Of a DNA stretch of 64,000 nt, positions 49,101 to 62,159 are shown piece after piece (position 1 is the first letter of the stretch; every line of letters begins with the position of its first letter). The DNA is taken from assembly GCF_025698545.1 (NCBI RefSeq), contig NC_068569.1, positions 11,408,001-11,472,000 on the forward strand, read 5' to 3'. The notes under the pieces are model-generated. The model saw only the letters and a list, made by a program, of their open reading frames with translations, was not told where the DNA came from and searched no databases. Position numbers and translations under genes: made by a program. This DNA comes from Gossypium raimondii (Eukaryota > Streptophyta > Magnoliopsida > Malvales > Malvaceae).

Positions 49101-52100
49101 CAGTTCATTGGTGGGACTAGCAATGCTCGAGTCATCATCAGATCTTTCAGATCTAGCTCTGGATGGTCAAACACAGACATAATTACATTACTTACAGTAA
49201 ATGAAGCCTTAGTTAAAGTATGAGACCTGATGTGACACTTCTGGATAAAGAAGACTATTCAAAATTTTATTTAGCACAGGCATGATACACTATGTTCTTA
49301 TAACTTCCTATATTTGAACAAAAGAGATAAAAAATTTAGAAAAGCAAGAATGTCAGATAACTAATAACATACTTGGCAAAATTTGTTGTTGGTTCAACAG
49401 CTGCAAAAGAAACTGGCTGATTCAGGACCAGATCATTATCTTCCTGTGGAAGCTAGATCATCATGAACCACACAAAAAGTATCTTGTAGGAAAGAATAAA
49501 TGACCAAGCACAAGGTATACAGAACCAAAAAAAATACTAATAATAATGAAGTACTTTATATGTGGCCTGAGAAGAGGTGTGCAGTTCTGATTGCTTCTCT
49601 TGTCCATCAAGAGTAGACAAAGAACTTGAACTCCCTCCCTGGGTAGTTTCGGATATAACATCTTCATCCTGAATCTGATGAAACAGAAAAAAAAGAAGAA
49701 TATGCCAATTCCAAAGAATTTGAAAACAAAAAATAGAAGTTTCATGTAAAGGATGAAAGGAAAGAAACCATTACTGTACCAGGGAAGCCTGAGCTTTCAC
49801 ATCCTCAAGATTGAAATTCCATTCACTTATCCCACGTTTATATTCATTCTGCTCGTTATTACAAAAGCATAAAAAATCATGAACTTAAGATCATGAAATC
49901 TTATCAGTAGCCATAGTTGCAGAAGATATTACATCAATGAGCAGGAAAGTAGAACATGCATCCACGATAGAACAGAGTAAAATACATATTGGTGAAGTAA
50001 AAATCCACAAAGCAAACATACACTTACAAATTACCAATCAAAGTTAATAATATAAATTGCAGTCTAAACCCACACTCTAGTATTGACTTCATGATCTAAC
50101 CAAAAGTTTTAATTCAATAATCATGACTTAACACAAGAACATTATAAAGACCACTTGTTTCAAGTTTTTAAAGTTCTAACCTGTGATAGTTCTTCTTTTT
50201 CACCATCTGGCATTTTCTTTTGAGCAAGCATATCTTCTTCTTTTCTCTATGTTTGAAAATGATAGCATTTGTGAGTATAATATAGAAATTTAAACATAAT
50301 GGGAGGCTAAATGATACAAACCAAGAGCCATATGCCTAAAAGTAGCATGCTAACCTTCAAAGCTTGGATACGGTCACCAAGAGCAGGCAATCCATCTAGA
50401 AGTGTTCGTGATATATAATCACTTGACCTCGCTTGCTTAAAAAAAGAATGTTTTAATAATTTCTTCGCTGAAGGTCTTTTTGAAGGATCTTTCACCAAGC
50501 AACTAGCAATCATTTGCTTGAAAGACTGAAGAGGAAAGAGAAACACAAGATGAACACATCACTTTATCTAATTAAATCCGACTATTGAGAGTTTTGGATT
50601 GATTAAAGCTTACCTTAGAAAACTTCTTATCTCTTTCATAATCCAGGCCAGGAGGTGCATTTTGCAAGGTCATAAGCAATACCTAAGAACAACAGATAGG
50701 TTTTTAAATCAGAATAACTTTTAAGGTCCGGAAAATGATCAGGATTATGCCAAAGGGGATCACAGAAGCTATCAACCTTCATTGGAGGATATTTTGAAAA
50801 AGGAGCATGGCCATGAGCAAGCTCTAGTGCAGTTATACCGAACGACCAGATATCCGCCCTACATGGATTTTACCAAATAAACATCAACATGATGCCACCT
50901 AAGGAGCATAAATATACTTTTTGAGAAAACAATAGATTTACTTGAAATCATAACCATGTAGTTGCTCCATAACCTCAGGTGCCATCCTGAAACAATGGAG
51001 AGGAAATTAGTCCACAGATTATAAGAAACATCGAAACTTTGCCACTCTTGTAAGTCCAGTGAGACATCTCTTCAAAATTAAGATGCTCTATGAACAGGAT
51101 TAGCTGGTTATTCTGTAATCTACATTTCTATGGGTTGATAAGAATATATCTAGCCTGTGCTATACATAAAATATCTGGCACTCAAGAATGCTATCTAAGA
51201 ACTAGGAACTAAATGAAATTTAGACATGATAATGTAAACATACCAGCAAGGTGTCCCTACAAATGTATTCCTCAGGCGTTGCCTATCACCTGATTCAAAA
51301 ATGCAAGCTGAAACACCGAAGTCCCCCAACTTGATTCCACCGCGGGAGTCAATAAGAATATTCCCAGCCTGTTGAACAAGATCATTGAGGAACAAAGAAA
51401 CCCAAGTACTACATTTTTACATAAGAAACAAATAATTAAGCTTTAATCAAAATTCTAGGAGCTCACAGCAAAATAATCAAGATATTCTACTTGAAGTTGA
51501 AATCAAGAAATACTCAACTCAAACATATATTGCACAAATCAGAACCTCTGTTGTAGCAGAAATACTATCTTCACTTGCCCTAACGATTTTCAGTATGTAT
51601 GCCTTTTGACTAGCAAATAAATTGCTCAATTATACAGAATTAGAGATGAAATAAACTGAACCAGTACGAGCTTAGTTTTAACCCCCCCCCCTTCCCAAAG
51701 GATTACATGTGTATAGCTCAAATGATGCTACAAACTGTAATAATCACTAAAATGTAATAGCACACACAAACACAATAGCTTTAAATCATGTTGAAGACCA
51801 AATGCTTACTTTAACATCCCGATGTATGTGCCCATGATGATGAAGATACTCTAAACCTTTCAACACTTCACGAAGTACAGTTGCTATAACAACCTCCTCA
51901 AAACCATCTGGATATGCAGCCTTTAGTATATGAAGACAAGATCCCCCAGACATGTATGGCATGACAACCCATAGATTATGATCGCTAACAAAGGAGCAAT
52001 GAGATTTAAGAACATTTGGATGGTCAACCAAGACCATTGTTTGTGCCTCACGAGAAATGTTATTCTACACAGGCACAATACAAGGATGATATCAAAACAA

Positions 52101-53099
52101 CTACCAATTTTTATTAGCTGAAGCTGATCAGGAAGAAAAAAACAAAATCCCTTTAAAAAAAGATAGAACTAGTGTTAATAACTTTGGAACAATCATGTTT
52201 GATGCAAAAGCATTCAGCCAAACTCTAAACATACTAGCTATGTTTGCAATGAAAAGAGCTTTGCTCCACAACTGATCTTATGAAAATGATTATCTCTAAC
52301 TTCTATTAATCCTCGCGTATTTCAAATGATTGATTTAATTTGAGTTGACCAAATGCACCAATATCTACATCATGTATTGAGGGAGAAGTGCCTCTACTAC
52401 ATGAACATAAATCTGTGTCCCTTAGCAATCTACATCAGCAAATATTAAAAATCAATATCTACCAGATCAAGAAGAAAATGCTAAGCCAAGCTCAAGTAGG
52501 TGATCAAGATTGTTTGAATATCGTTGCAGAATGTTAACTAATTGTATGCCTTATCAACTATGAAGAAAGCACTAACTTATTGATTTTCAAGTGAAGTTTA
52601 GAAACGGGGTTCAAGCAAATATCAATGATCCTTTTAAAAAAAAAATGAAATCTCATCAAATTGCTGACCGATCTTCAACATAAGATATAATGGATCTACA
52701 GAAATTCTTCAAAGTAGTTCATCATTGTGCAGCACAACAGATAAAAAGAAGCAACGGTAATTTTATTTTTTTTATATATATTGATCCAGTTTTGCACAAC
52801 CTTTAGCCCGAATCAGATAAGAAATTATCAAAACCAAATTTCAGTATATGAAGAACCAAACCACAACCACCACCACCCCAGAAAAAATGATGATAACTTA
52901 AAAGAGAAAAACAATAGCAGAATCGGAATGAAGGGATTACCAGATCACAGTTATCACGTTCAAAATCTAGAATTTTTATTGCAACAACTTCATCAAAGGG
53001 TATACAATGAGCACGGCGCACAGAAGCACTAACACCCTGCCCGACCTCCTCATGCAGAATATAATACTCCGGTCCAATTGGATACTTCTTCTTCTCCAT
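46132..53099 (-). CDS. STE20/GCK-type protein kinase (SPAK/OSR1-like, BLUS1 relatives)
   Basis: Nineteen exons on the minus strand: 53099-52941, 52064-51810, 51368-51244, 50986-50942, 50858-50777, 50682-50614, 50525-50355, 50246-50181, 49848-49780, 49674-49555, 49443-49373, 49158-48952, 48398-48295, 48151-48054, 47354-47184, 47100-47052, 46955-46891, 46355-46294, 46195-46132; 683 aa. The kinase domain fills about residues 12-280: Gly-loop [11 protein letters not shown], Lys42 in VAIK, HRDVK (134-138), DFG (154-156), GTPCWMAPE, and [15 protein letters not shown]. It strongly resembles Arabidopsis At4g24100/At4g10730. The long Ser-rich tail has GRFKV (534-538) and ends in a coiled coil ([18 protein letters not shown]). 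The intron after exon 13 uses a GC donor (AG/GCAAGT). The 3' end is uncertain: read-through of exon 19 ends VSF-stop, but a GT donor there could instead splice to a further short exon. A 5' UTR intron is likely upstream. Confidence 0.88.
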
Positions 53100-53900
53100 T
53101 ATAATTTAGACCTCTCCTTCCCCTTCACTGTCACATAAACACAACTTTCAATCGTCTTCCAGCATTAAAAAGCAAAACTTGATAACAAATCTTAAAAGGG
53201 CATAAAGTTTGAAACAAAGCCATGATAACAATAATAAAAAATGATTTGTTGCGGTCTATTAGGAAGAAACATGTATGTTGAAAAAAAAAATTCAAGCAAT
53301 GGGAGTATTGAATCATATACAAGCTAGCCTCGTTCTCTTAAATAGCAAGCAAAGGCTTCCTAAGTCTAGAAAGAGATCGCAAATGGAATCCAATTTTTAA
53401 TAACAATATAAAACCAATCAAACATTTTAAAACAAACATAGAATATAAATATTGTGATTTACATTCATGTATATACCGTATCCAATCTTCCAAAAAAAGA
53501 ATCAATAAACAAACCTGAAAAATCTTTTTCAAACCCACATCCCGATATCAATCTGCATAAAAAAGAAGAAAGATGAGGCGTATTATAATAAAACATTGAA
53601 AAGGCATGTATAAAAAAGTTAAAGGGAAGAAAAAATGATTACCGTGCAATGTAATGAGATGAGAGAAAGAGAAGTGAAAAGAAAGGAAAAGGAAAGGAGA
53701 TAAAAGAGAGAAAGGGGAAGGGAAAAGAGGCATTGATGAGATGAAAGGGTTTAATTGTTGTTTGGCTTCGCTTTCCCGTGAAAACAAAGAGCTAAAGGAG
53801 AGAGAGAGAAAGATAGACAGCGAGGCTCTCGGATCGCCGCTAAATATCGTTTGCATGCAGGAATCCCGCCACTTGTGTTTCTCTTTCTCTCTCTTTCTCT
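53100..53900 (-). other. 5' leader and promoter of the STE20-type kinase gene
   Basis: No coding gene. On the minus strand a CT-rich tract (CTCTTTCTCTCTCTTTCTC complement region, about 53.64-53.93 kb) fits a plant promoter/5' UTR. The open frames here are low-complexity Ser/Phe/Leu and have no family signal. Confidence 0.45.
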
Positions 53901-56042
53901 TTTATTTTCTTTGATTTAAGCAACATTATAAGCTAATAATCATTATTTTGATTTTTTCTTCAAATTGAATTTTAAGAGTTTGAATGGGTTTGTTAAGCTT
54001 GATCGAGTTTTTCAATTTTTTAAAAAAAAGATTATATAATATCTTTATGTTATTTTTCATTAATTTTGTCAATTTTTTGAATATATTATTACTATAATTG
54101 TTCAGAAAATTTCATGTGTGACATATATATTTACTCTAAAACGTTTTGTAAGGATATACAGCTCCAGGAGATATATATGATAAGGTTTAAGGAATTTTAA
54201 ATAGGATAATTTCGTTATTTCATGAGAAATTTGGAATATTTTCTGGATAGAAAAATATTCATATGACATGGTTTATGCGCAAAATAACTAAAATTATAGG
54301 AATATTTATATATCAATGGGTTTTGGGTGGGAGATGGAGTGTATATATCAGTGTTGGGACACAAGTTCCTCAGGAGTGTTAATGTGTTATTATATATTTT
54401 GGATGATCCGTCTAATAAAAGAGTGCATGACCGTAGGATTTAGAGAGGCTTGACTCACTCAGAGTGTTTGATTGAAGCAGATGACGAACAGAAGAAGAGA
54501 CAGTTCTGGGATGAAGAAGGAAGGTGCCTCCTATGGTATGGTTGGACTGATTGGAGTTTGAAAGCCTTTTCCGCTAGCAGGCCGTTTAGCCTATGATTGA
54601 TACTGTTACGCTCAACAACAACTAACTGGTCTTCAAGCCCAAATAAGATCCTGTTGTTCAGCATATTGCTCCCAACTCTCCTACATTTCACTCAACCTCT
54701 TCTCTAGCCAATCTTTTTCATTTTTCATGTTTCACTGCCGTATGAAGGACATATAATTCCCGACGCATGAGATATGTTTTCTATAATGTTTTCAGCCACG
54801 TACTAGACCACTATTTTCAATTTTGGACCGACCGGATCAGCCTCTGGTGTTACAACAAAACGAAGCAGCCTTTATCCAAACTGACCCCCACTCCAAGGGT
54901 AGTACTAAGTGGATCCCCAGTAAATGCTTGTGAATGAAGATTAGAGGTCTGTTATATATGTCCTTGCTGCTATCCTATAACCTTGGCTACCTTAACTCAG
55001 TTTCCATGAGCTCCACTTCTATAACTGTTGTGCAAATGCATGCATGGACGCCCCCGTTGGCTGCTACATTATTGGCAATCCAGCTGAGCATTGAGGATGA
55101 CTGTAACCTTTCTCAACCTTCCTGGTGCTAAGAAACCTTTGCAATCAATAATGTTTCCTTTCTGTTGGAAATAACTATATATGAGGTTCGTACTAAAGTC
55201 ATCGTCGGCTAGCCAGAACCAATTTCTTCCCGGTGTACTTGCCTGAGAAATTAGTAGACAGATTAATGTAAAACCGAGACCTGCATTAATTAATTAAAAT
55301 CTTTAAGCAAGTTATTTTTCTTTTCGTAGTTGGGAATATATATATATATATATTATTCATCCATTTTCCTTTCAACTATAAAGGGAAGGTCTTGGAAGCT
55401 GCAATAGGAGTAATGACAAATTGACTTAACTAAAAAAATGTCTAACTTGCACAAACCGCAGAGGAATTCAGAACATGGTGCCAGCCTAATCGATGGATTA
55501 GAGATTCTGCAAGGAAAAAGAAACTACAAAATAAATTAAGCCCAACTTGATTGTAGTTTACACTTAACGGGGTAAAAGTCAAACCCAAAACCTCGCAGAG
55601 TTTAGAGATATGGAGCATACAAAAAAAAGCCAGCAACCCGATACAAATTAAGAAAAAAGAATATATGTTGGGGTTAACTCCAGGAATTTGCACTAATCGT
55701 CCATTCCAGCATTAGTTTTCCCCATCATTTTACTATATAATCAAATTAATTAGTCATATCTTTTGAACCAACCGCATATATAATTATATATATAATCAAA
55801 ATTCTTCCCTCAACTTACTTAGTTGTTAGAACATTGGGGGGAAGAAAGTCAATTGGTTGCAATTTTCTTAGAGCTCACAGCTGCCCATAAATAGACGTTA
55901 GACATACAACTAATCCTTCCATGGTTAGTCTCTCTCTCTCGCCATTTTATGAGCTTAAATCCAAAGAAAGAGACCTTAAGCAGCTCAAGGGGGAAAGTTG
56001 CATTATCTCTAAGTAGGAAGGGATCTTCAGGAGAGTGAAGAA
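53901..56042. other. Intergenic region
   Basis: No gene that I can name. Between about 54.42 and 55.25 kb the composition is balanced, and minus-strand frames give text such as GKYTGKKLVLASRR that looks partly protein-like but is broken; it may be a dead gene piece. An (AT)n run lies at about 55340-55354. The last 100 bases hold the 5' leader of the following small gene. Confidence 0.4.
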
Positions 56043-56375
56043 ATGGGATATGTGCTGGTGGTTTCACTTCCCATGGTGATTCTCTTCATCATGTTGAGCT
56101 TTGGTTGCTTTGTAATGGGAAGGAACAAAGGGCGACAAGAAGGGCGTGCATTGGCTGCTCAAGAACTTGGGATTAATCCTCAGTCACAGGGAATGGTTTC
56201 GGTTGTAGATGGTGTAATGGTGCCCCCAGGGACTCCTCCAGCACCACCTCCGCCTCATCAACACCCAGCATTCCCTTCTGTTCCTTCCCCTCATCAACCT
56301 GCATTCCCTTCTCCTACACCTCATCAACCCAATACCCTCTACTTGAAGCAACAAAATGGCATGATCGCTGCTTAA
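56043..56375 (+). CDS. Small single-span membrane protein with Pro/His-rich tail
   Basis: Intronless, 110 aa. Residues 3-25 (YVLVVSLPMVILFIMLSFGC) form one hydrophobic helix right at the N-terminus; it is followed by a basic patch (GRNKGRQEGRA), so the tail probably faces the cytosol with the helix as a signal anchor. The second half is Pro-rich with repeated PHQPAFPSPTPHQP-like units. I do not know a function. The gene at 57158 encodes a shorter relative with the same helix-basic-Pro-rich plan, so the two form a tandem pair. In Arabidopsis a small transmembrane protein gene also lies beside PSAF, as I recall. The start is the only ATG that gives the helix and lies just after a typical leader. 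Confidence 0.75.
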   Translation: MGYVLVVSLPMVILFIMLSFGCFVMGRNKGRQEGRALAAQELGINPQSQGMVSVVDGVMVPPGTPPAPPPPHQHPAFPSVPSPHQPAFPSPTPHQPNTLYLKQQNGMIAA

Positions 56376-57157
56376 AAGTTCTCATGCTTTTTCATGTCGT
56401 TATGAACTAAACAAGCTCTTCATATGTATCCTTGTTGTTGATTAATTTTAACTACATTTGAGTTTGGTGTGGTTTCTTGGTTTAATAACTAATTTTCTTT
56501 GGGCTATATGTTATTGTAATCGTTTGAATTTTTCAATTTTCCTTTTTTTTTCCCTTTCCTTTTCTTTTTGGTTTGATTAATTCATCTCATTTTGTATTGT
56601 ATAGATTTTTATATATCCATTCGTATCGTATGTGTGTAATAGCCCTTGCCACCTACAATTCTTGGTAAGCAGCAATTTTTGTTTCTGAGTATCGGTATTT
56701 ACTTCCCTCAAAATTTAAGGGGAAAAAAAGAAGAAAAGTTGGCCAATACTAAGTAGAGCATAAATAGAAAGAACATTTGCAAGTGGAGTGGAGTTGTATC
56801 TTAATAAAAATAATACTACTAAACTACCGTAAAGTAACATCCTAGGAGAATCAGAATGTAGTGATTTGGCAGACAAATTAAAGACCTGTTCATGAGCACT
56901 TAACTCAGCGTTACTACACTTTTGTCCACTGGAAATTGACAAATGCCTGCATTGGGTTGGAAAGTTTAGCCGTGGAGGCTTGAACATTAAGCTGTATACA
57001 GTTAGCAAACACATTAAAAAACACCTACCTTTCTCTTCCACTCTGTCCTCCACAGAATCTGAACCCTCACTTTATTTAAGAAGCCACAAGAAACCTCTTT
57101 ATAAATATATTTCTCCTCTTTACAAAGAGATTTCATAGGGAAAAGCTCAAAGTAAAG
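56376..57157. other. Spacer between the two small membrane protein genes
   Basis: The 3' flank of the first gene, then the promoter of the second. A CTTTATATATTT-like AT stretch near 57098-57111 (TTTATAAATATATTT) is a plausible TATA box, about 50 bases before the start codon of the second gene. Confidence 0.5.
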
Positions 57158-57346
57158 ATGGGTTTGGTTGTAATCATCTCTCTACCACTACTTATCCTCT
57201 GCATATTACTTGCTGCGGCATATTACTTCTTCAGAAGAGCTAAACGGAGACAAGCTACTAACCCTCAGATTTATGGGGCACCAGCTCCGCCGCCTGGTGC
57301 ACCTCCTCCTCCACATACCAAGCCTGACAACTTGGCCAGTGTTTGA
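57158..57346 (+). CDS. Tiny single-span membrane protein, tandem paralogue
   Basis: Intronless, 62 aa. The protein starts MGLVVIISLPLLILCILLAA, one hydrophobic helix, then FFRRAKRRQ and a short tail with APAPPPGAPPPPH. It mirrors the preceding 110-residue protein: MGxVxVxSLPxxIL at the start, a positive patch, then a PPG-APPPP stretch. The shorter form lacks the His/Pro repeats. Function unknown. A TATA-like sequence upstream and a clean leader support a real transcript. Confidence 0.7.
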   Translation: MGLVVIISLPLLILCILLAAAYYFFRRAKRRQATNPQIYGAPAPPPGAPPPPHTKPDNLASV

Positions 57347-59127
57347 CAGGTTCCAGGAATGGATTTTATATCTCTGGGATAACTTTAGAAAAGAAAATTC
57401 CCTTCCCTGTACTTTATTTTACTGTAGACAAGCTTTTTGTTTTTTTGTTTGTTTGGTTGCTTATATTTGTGTGAATTTGAGACAAACTATGTTTGGTTAT
57501 CTGTGTTAAAATGATATTATCTCAGCAGGGTTAAGTTTAGGGTTGCCTTTGTCATTTGATTTTAGATTGGATTTGTTTGTGTTGCCTGCCCTGTGCACTT
57601 TTGTCACATGAAATAAATGGTTAAAATAGTGTATTTGTTGTATCCATTCTGCCTCGAGTTTATGTTTTTATATTCAAATTGAGGTTGTTCATCTGATATC
57701 AGTATCAATTAAAAAAGGAGGGTTTCAATTTAACAGGTTGAAATTATAAAAGCTAAAAATCTATTTTCTGAAGCATAATTTAGCCTGAACGTTTGATGTA
57801 GCTTAACTCAGTTATTTTATGATACTTTGCAGATAACTAAACACATACATTAACCATAGTAGTGGTTGCCGAAGTTACTAAACCATAAAACTGCAACAAA
57901 ACTTTGATTAAAATAAACAATTGGTTGCTTTATCAAAAGAACAATCACAGCACACTATCTCAGAGAGATAGTACTTAAAGAAAAAAAATCAAAACTTTCT
58001 ACCATGATTTAAAGTCGATTAGAGAGATGTATGTGGGAGCACGAGCGGAGTGAGTGGGTAGACGCTTACAGTTCTTTCTCAAGAAACCACATAAACAATG
58101 TTTCACTCGCAAATTGCCCATCATGTATGCCAGGCCAGATTTTCTTGCCTCTCTCAGATCCTCCAGTTGCTTGCTGCAACTTACCCCTCGAAATCTCTCT
58201 GTTTTGTTTGCTAGAACTACACCCATCTCTATTTTGAAGCCTAAAATCCTTAACATCGTCTGGTGAGCTTTGATTGCTACTTATTCAGGGGAAGTGGCTT
58301 CCAAATGCTCGAAGTTAACCATCATCAGGGTCACAGTCCAACTTTCTATCAGATGATTCTCAAAATCATGACTATCCTTCCTTTCTTTGATCTTCATAAT
58401 AGTTACCTAACAACACATTGAGTGAAACAGAACTCTGCAGAGCCAATGCATCTGGTAAAGACATCAAGCAGAAATAGAGCACCGCAAAGTCGGGAATTTT
58501 TTGATAGGATACAATTTAGTAACTAGGACAGTGATAAAATTTTCACTATTTCTCGAGTAAGAGAATATTAAACACCTGGCTCTGGTTGCCCCTTTCGCTT
58601 TGCCCCTGGAAGCAGGTCGTTACGATCATTACACTAATCATCGCTAGGCCTAAAGATTTATTTTGGCACATCATTTTGATTTTATGTCTAAAGATTTTGC
58701 ATTTAGTGACGAAGGAATGGAATTCCCATCCCATGTTAAATTGATGTTATGTTTTCAAATAACGGGGTTTTGATATTTTTGAGTTCCCCCTTTGAATGAT
58801 GTCCTGTTTTATTGTAACCAAAGATATTGCTACAGTTACATGCAGTAGTGAGTAGGGTCTGGCTCATGCGCAACACACGAACTAACGACAAAGCTCTCAA
58901 GTTTGAGAGGATATGGATATAAGAGAATCTGAAACTCACAACCAACAGTCGCCCTTTAACCAACCACAACCATCCATCTCAGCTTTCTTATCCTTCCTCC
59001 CACCACTAGTCTCCCCCTTACCCGAATCTAAAAGACTAAAACCCAACCCTCACCTTCCTCTCTTTCTTCATCATCAGCAAAGAAATATACCAGAAAATCA
59101 AAAAGAAGAAGAAAAGAGATCCCCAAG
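57347..59127. other. Intergenic region, psaF promoter side
   Basis: The 3' flank of the tiny membrane protein gene to about 57.65 kb, then gene-free DNA. Overlapping short frames at 58.0-58.27 kb exist on both strands but match nothing. The final 210 bases hold the psaF leader; ATATAAG at 58916-58922 is a weak TATA candidate. The leader is C-rich (CCTCCCACCACTAGTCTCCC). Confidence 0.45.
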
Positions 59128-59802
59128 ATGTCTCTTACAATCCCAACTAATCTCTCAAAATCAATTTTGAAGCCAAAGCTGGAGACCCAAGTGATCCCCA
59201 AGGCTTCATCCAGATCATTGATTGTATGCTCCTCCAGCAATCCTTCCTCCGACAAATCGGCTTCACCACTCCAGGCCTTCTCAGCGGCTCTGGCTCTTTC
59301 TTCCATCCTTCTTTCAGCTCCACTCCCTGCTGTTGCCGACATTGCGGGGCTCACTCCTTGCAAAGAGTCCAAGCAATTCGCCAAGCGCGAGAAGCAGCAG
59401 ATCAAGAAGCTGGAATCCTCGTTGAAGCTTTACGGCCCCGATAGCGCACCGGCTCTCGCCATCAAAGCCACCATCGAGAAAACCAAGAGACGGTTCGACA
59501 ACTACGGCAAGTACGGCTTGCTCTGCGGCTCCGATGGGTTGCCTCATTTGATAGTGAGCGGCGATCAGAGGCACTGGGGTGAGTTCATCACGCCCGGCCT
59601 GTTGTTCTTGTACATCGCTGGATGGATCGGGTGGGTCGGAAGGAGCTACCTCATTGCTATAAGCGATGACAAGAAGCCAGCCATGAAGGAGATCATCATC
59701 GATGTGCCTTTGGCTACCGGTCTCATCTTCAGAGGCTTTATTTGGCCTGTCGCTGCCTACAGAGAGCTTATCAATGGTGACCTTGTTGTCAAGGACGTTT
59801 AA
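59128..59802 (+). CDS. PSAF: Photosystem I reaction centre subunit III (PsaF), precursor
   Basis: Intronless, 224 aa, the usual precursor length. PsaF is a lumen-facing photosystem I subunit that docks plastocyanin (or cytochrome c6) and helps link the antenna. Residues 1-45 form the stromal transit peptide (Ser-rich, basic). Residues 48-70 ([20 protein letters not shown] then AVA) are a thylakoid transfer signal, with likely cleavage after Ala70, giving mature DIAGLTPC and 154 residues. The Lys-rich amphipathic helix [18 protein letters not shown] is the plastocyanin-binding face. The transmembrane helix is [18 protein letters not shown], followed by the stromal end ([20 protein letters not shown]). 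All expected parts are present. The gene is clearly G/C-richer than its surroundings, as for other highly expressed plant photosynthesis genes. Confidence 0.97.
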   Translation: MSLTIPTNLSKSILKPKLETQVIPKASSRSLIVCSSSNPSSDKSASPLQAFSAALALSSILLSAPLPAVADIAGLTPCKESKQFAKREKQQIKKLESSLKLYGPDSAPALAIKATIEKTKRRFDNYGKYGLLCGSDGLPHLIVSGDQRHWGEFITPGLLFLYIAGWIGWVGRSYLIAISDDKKPAMKEIIIDVPLATGLIFRGFIWPVAAYRELINGDLVVKDV

Positions 59803-62159
59803 TCTTATCTTCCTCAGGTCTCCAGCATCCCTTCAAGTTTTTTCTTGAATTCTCGACAATGATATTTCCTGTTACCAACAATGTCATTAATCATTATAAT
59901 TGTTTTCTCTCATTATCTTTTGAGCATACAGAGATTGAATGGAACAACAACTAGGATGCGAAGACTGACTTTGTTCATGGAGAAAAGAGGCGTCTTGGGA
60001 AATTTCTTCTACTTGTATATGTAAAGGTTTTTTTAATCTGTGTGAGCTTATGTAATGCTAGTGTTAAAACATAATTTGGATATGATTTTTCTCTCCATCT
60101 CAATCGTTGTTACCCAAATTCATGTGACAGTAAATACAAATGTGTGCTATAAACAGGAAACTTTGAATACCATGAAATCCTATACCATCAACTTAGATGT
60201 TTAATCACACCAATGGATGACAAAACGTAAAGCAGAGATGCATATATATTTCAAGTTGAGAATAGAAGGTGAGATTTAAGGAAAGATGAGTGGTGATTCT
60301 AATGCAAACAGTCAGTCAGCCTCTTGTCTGGCTTAGTTGGGCTCCAATAGTAACATTAACTGGCCCTTCATCAACTGGCACAAACTAAATGAACAGACCG
60401 ATAAGGAGGGCCAGGAACTCGACCTGCATGGCACAAAATAAATCGTCAATATCTTAAAAGTGTATGTGATAATCTACTTCAATAAAGTAGTGAAGGTTAG
60501 GTTCAGGCCTTGTTCATTCAGACATGTTAAGACTGTCTTCTGAAATAAAGAAATTAGTGTTGGAAGAAGTCTTTCGGTTAGTAGTGAACCCTGTCTGAAG
60601 TTGATCATCGATGGAAACCGGACATTGTCTTCAAATAACCAAAAGACATTTGCAAATTTGGTTCCTCGTGGTTAGCCCATCTTTTTTAGCCATTGTCTGA
60701 AGCTCTATAGACCTAAAAATTGGACCTTGATCTAAGTAGCAAACATGATTTTCTTTTTCCTTTTCAGCTCGTAACCCAGATTGATATCAAACCAAGTTGG
60801 GCCTGGATCATTCTAGTTCTCTTCTCATTTCTTGGTTTGGTTACCCTTGACATATTACATCCACAAGAGCAAGTACGAAACTAAAAACAAATCTAATTAG
60901 TTTACTTAATGGAATCTGAATTACGAACATGGAGTTTAAGTCCATTTCGGGTTCGAATTCCAATATTTACAACCTTTTTTTTTTAATCTCAAAGTAGAAC
61001 CCATATTCATAGAGTTTATTAGTTACATAAGATAAATGATGGCTGATGTCTTTAAATTCAAATCAACCTTCTTTGTGTTTAGACTTTACAGTACAAAAAT
61101 AATGCGGGTTTATGGGTTAATTAGGCAGTCTGAGTGATCGCAAAGGGACATAATGAGAGAGTAATTTGACTTACAGAAGTCCATAATGGTGAGTGCATTC
61201 CAACAAACCACCATGCTTTCCCTTCCTTGAGAGAAGAGAGATGGCCCAGTCCTCCATATCTCCTCATTTCAAAAAATATATACCTACCGCTTCACTATTG
61301 GTAACCCTAATGGGGAGCAAAAGGAAACTGGTATAAAGGTGTGATTTGATTTTGGTATTTTGGACAACAAGTCTTTTCTTTTAAAAACAAATTAGCTCAT
61401 ACTAGTTTGATTTCTTTAGGGATATTGCTTAGATTCCTTTGACAATTTTACTGCACACTTGGCAAAGTTCCTTCTTCCAAATTTTGATTCAGGGTTTCAA
61501 GGCCAATCAAAACTTCTCTTGCTTCCGTAATTCAACATTAACAATTATGATTATTGAATCAATTATATATCCGATACCCATAGCCAATTTAGTCTCATTC
61601 AAAGTTTTTTCTTTCTTTCAAAGAAAAAGTAATGCAAAGAAAAATTAGTGTTAATTAGGTCTACCTAAGACCTCCTAATAGAAACGAATGATTCCTTCGT
61701 TGAAACAATTAAAAAGGGATGTTCAGTTTAAACAAACACATACATTAATAACACTACTACAGGTTACTGGATGTGGAAATGATTGGGTTAGGGGTTTGAC
61801 TTTCTGTAGAATCCCATGTTGCATTATTTGACACCACCCACATTTTCAACACTTAAAAAAAAATTCCTCCGGTGCTTAATATAAATTGTTTTTCTTTTTT
61901 TTAAGTAAAGGGCGGGAAAGGACTAAAAAGTAGGTAAGACGTCAACGTAAGAGAATGCATGTATGTTATAGCCACATTAACCACCCTCAAGCGTACATGC
62001 GCTCAACTGGGGTTCATGATTATGGGTTTGATTCATGTTTTTGTTGGGAACCCAAAGGAAAGAATTAATGTCACAATAAGGAACCTATTACTTGATGTTA
62101 ACCCGTCTTCCAACAACTTAATTATGTTAAATCATAATCTTGTTAGTTTGTAGTGTTTT
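59803..62159. other. Intergenic region downstream of psaF
   Basis: The psaF 3' UTR runs to about 60.1 kb. Beyond it I see no gene. Around 60.30-60.43 kb the minus strand has an acceptor-like TTTTGTGCCATGCAG followed by short open frames; it could be a terminal exon or a non-coding transcript but I cannot support either. Confidence 0.4.

Noticed and set aside
51680-51700. C-runs at about 23.99, 28.59 and 51.68 kb as possible structured (i-motif or G4) sites
   Set aside because: Single homopolymer runs without the spaced tracts that such structures need; most likely slippage or sequencing-sensitive sites.
53548-53856. A 102-codon minus-strand frame upstream of the kinase
   Set aside because: Low-complexity Ser/Phe/Leu translation of a CT-rich leader.
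54455-55131. Open frames of 65-78 codons on both strands in the balanced stretch at 54.4-55.2 kb
   Set aside because: No recognisable domain, no splice partners that extend them; possibly a dead gene piece, but not supportable as a gene.
58031-58266. Overlapping frames of 68-85 codons on both strands upstream of psaF
   Set aside because: Mutually overlapping, no family signal, no promoter or splice context.
59028-59574. Minus-strand and alternative-frame ORFs over psaF
   Set aside because: Shadows of the G/C-richer psaF coding frame.
60300-60430. A possible terminal exon on the minus strand after an acceptor-like TGCCATGCAG
   Set aside because: No frame continues long enough and no upstream exon could be linked.
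60940-60975. GGGTTCGAATTCC, like a tRNA T-arm
   Set aside because: No acceptor stem, D-arm or anticodon arm can be folded around it.
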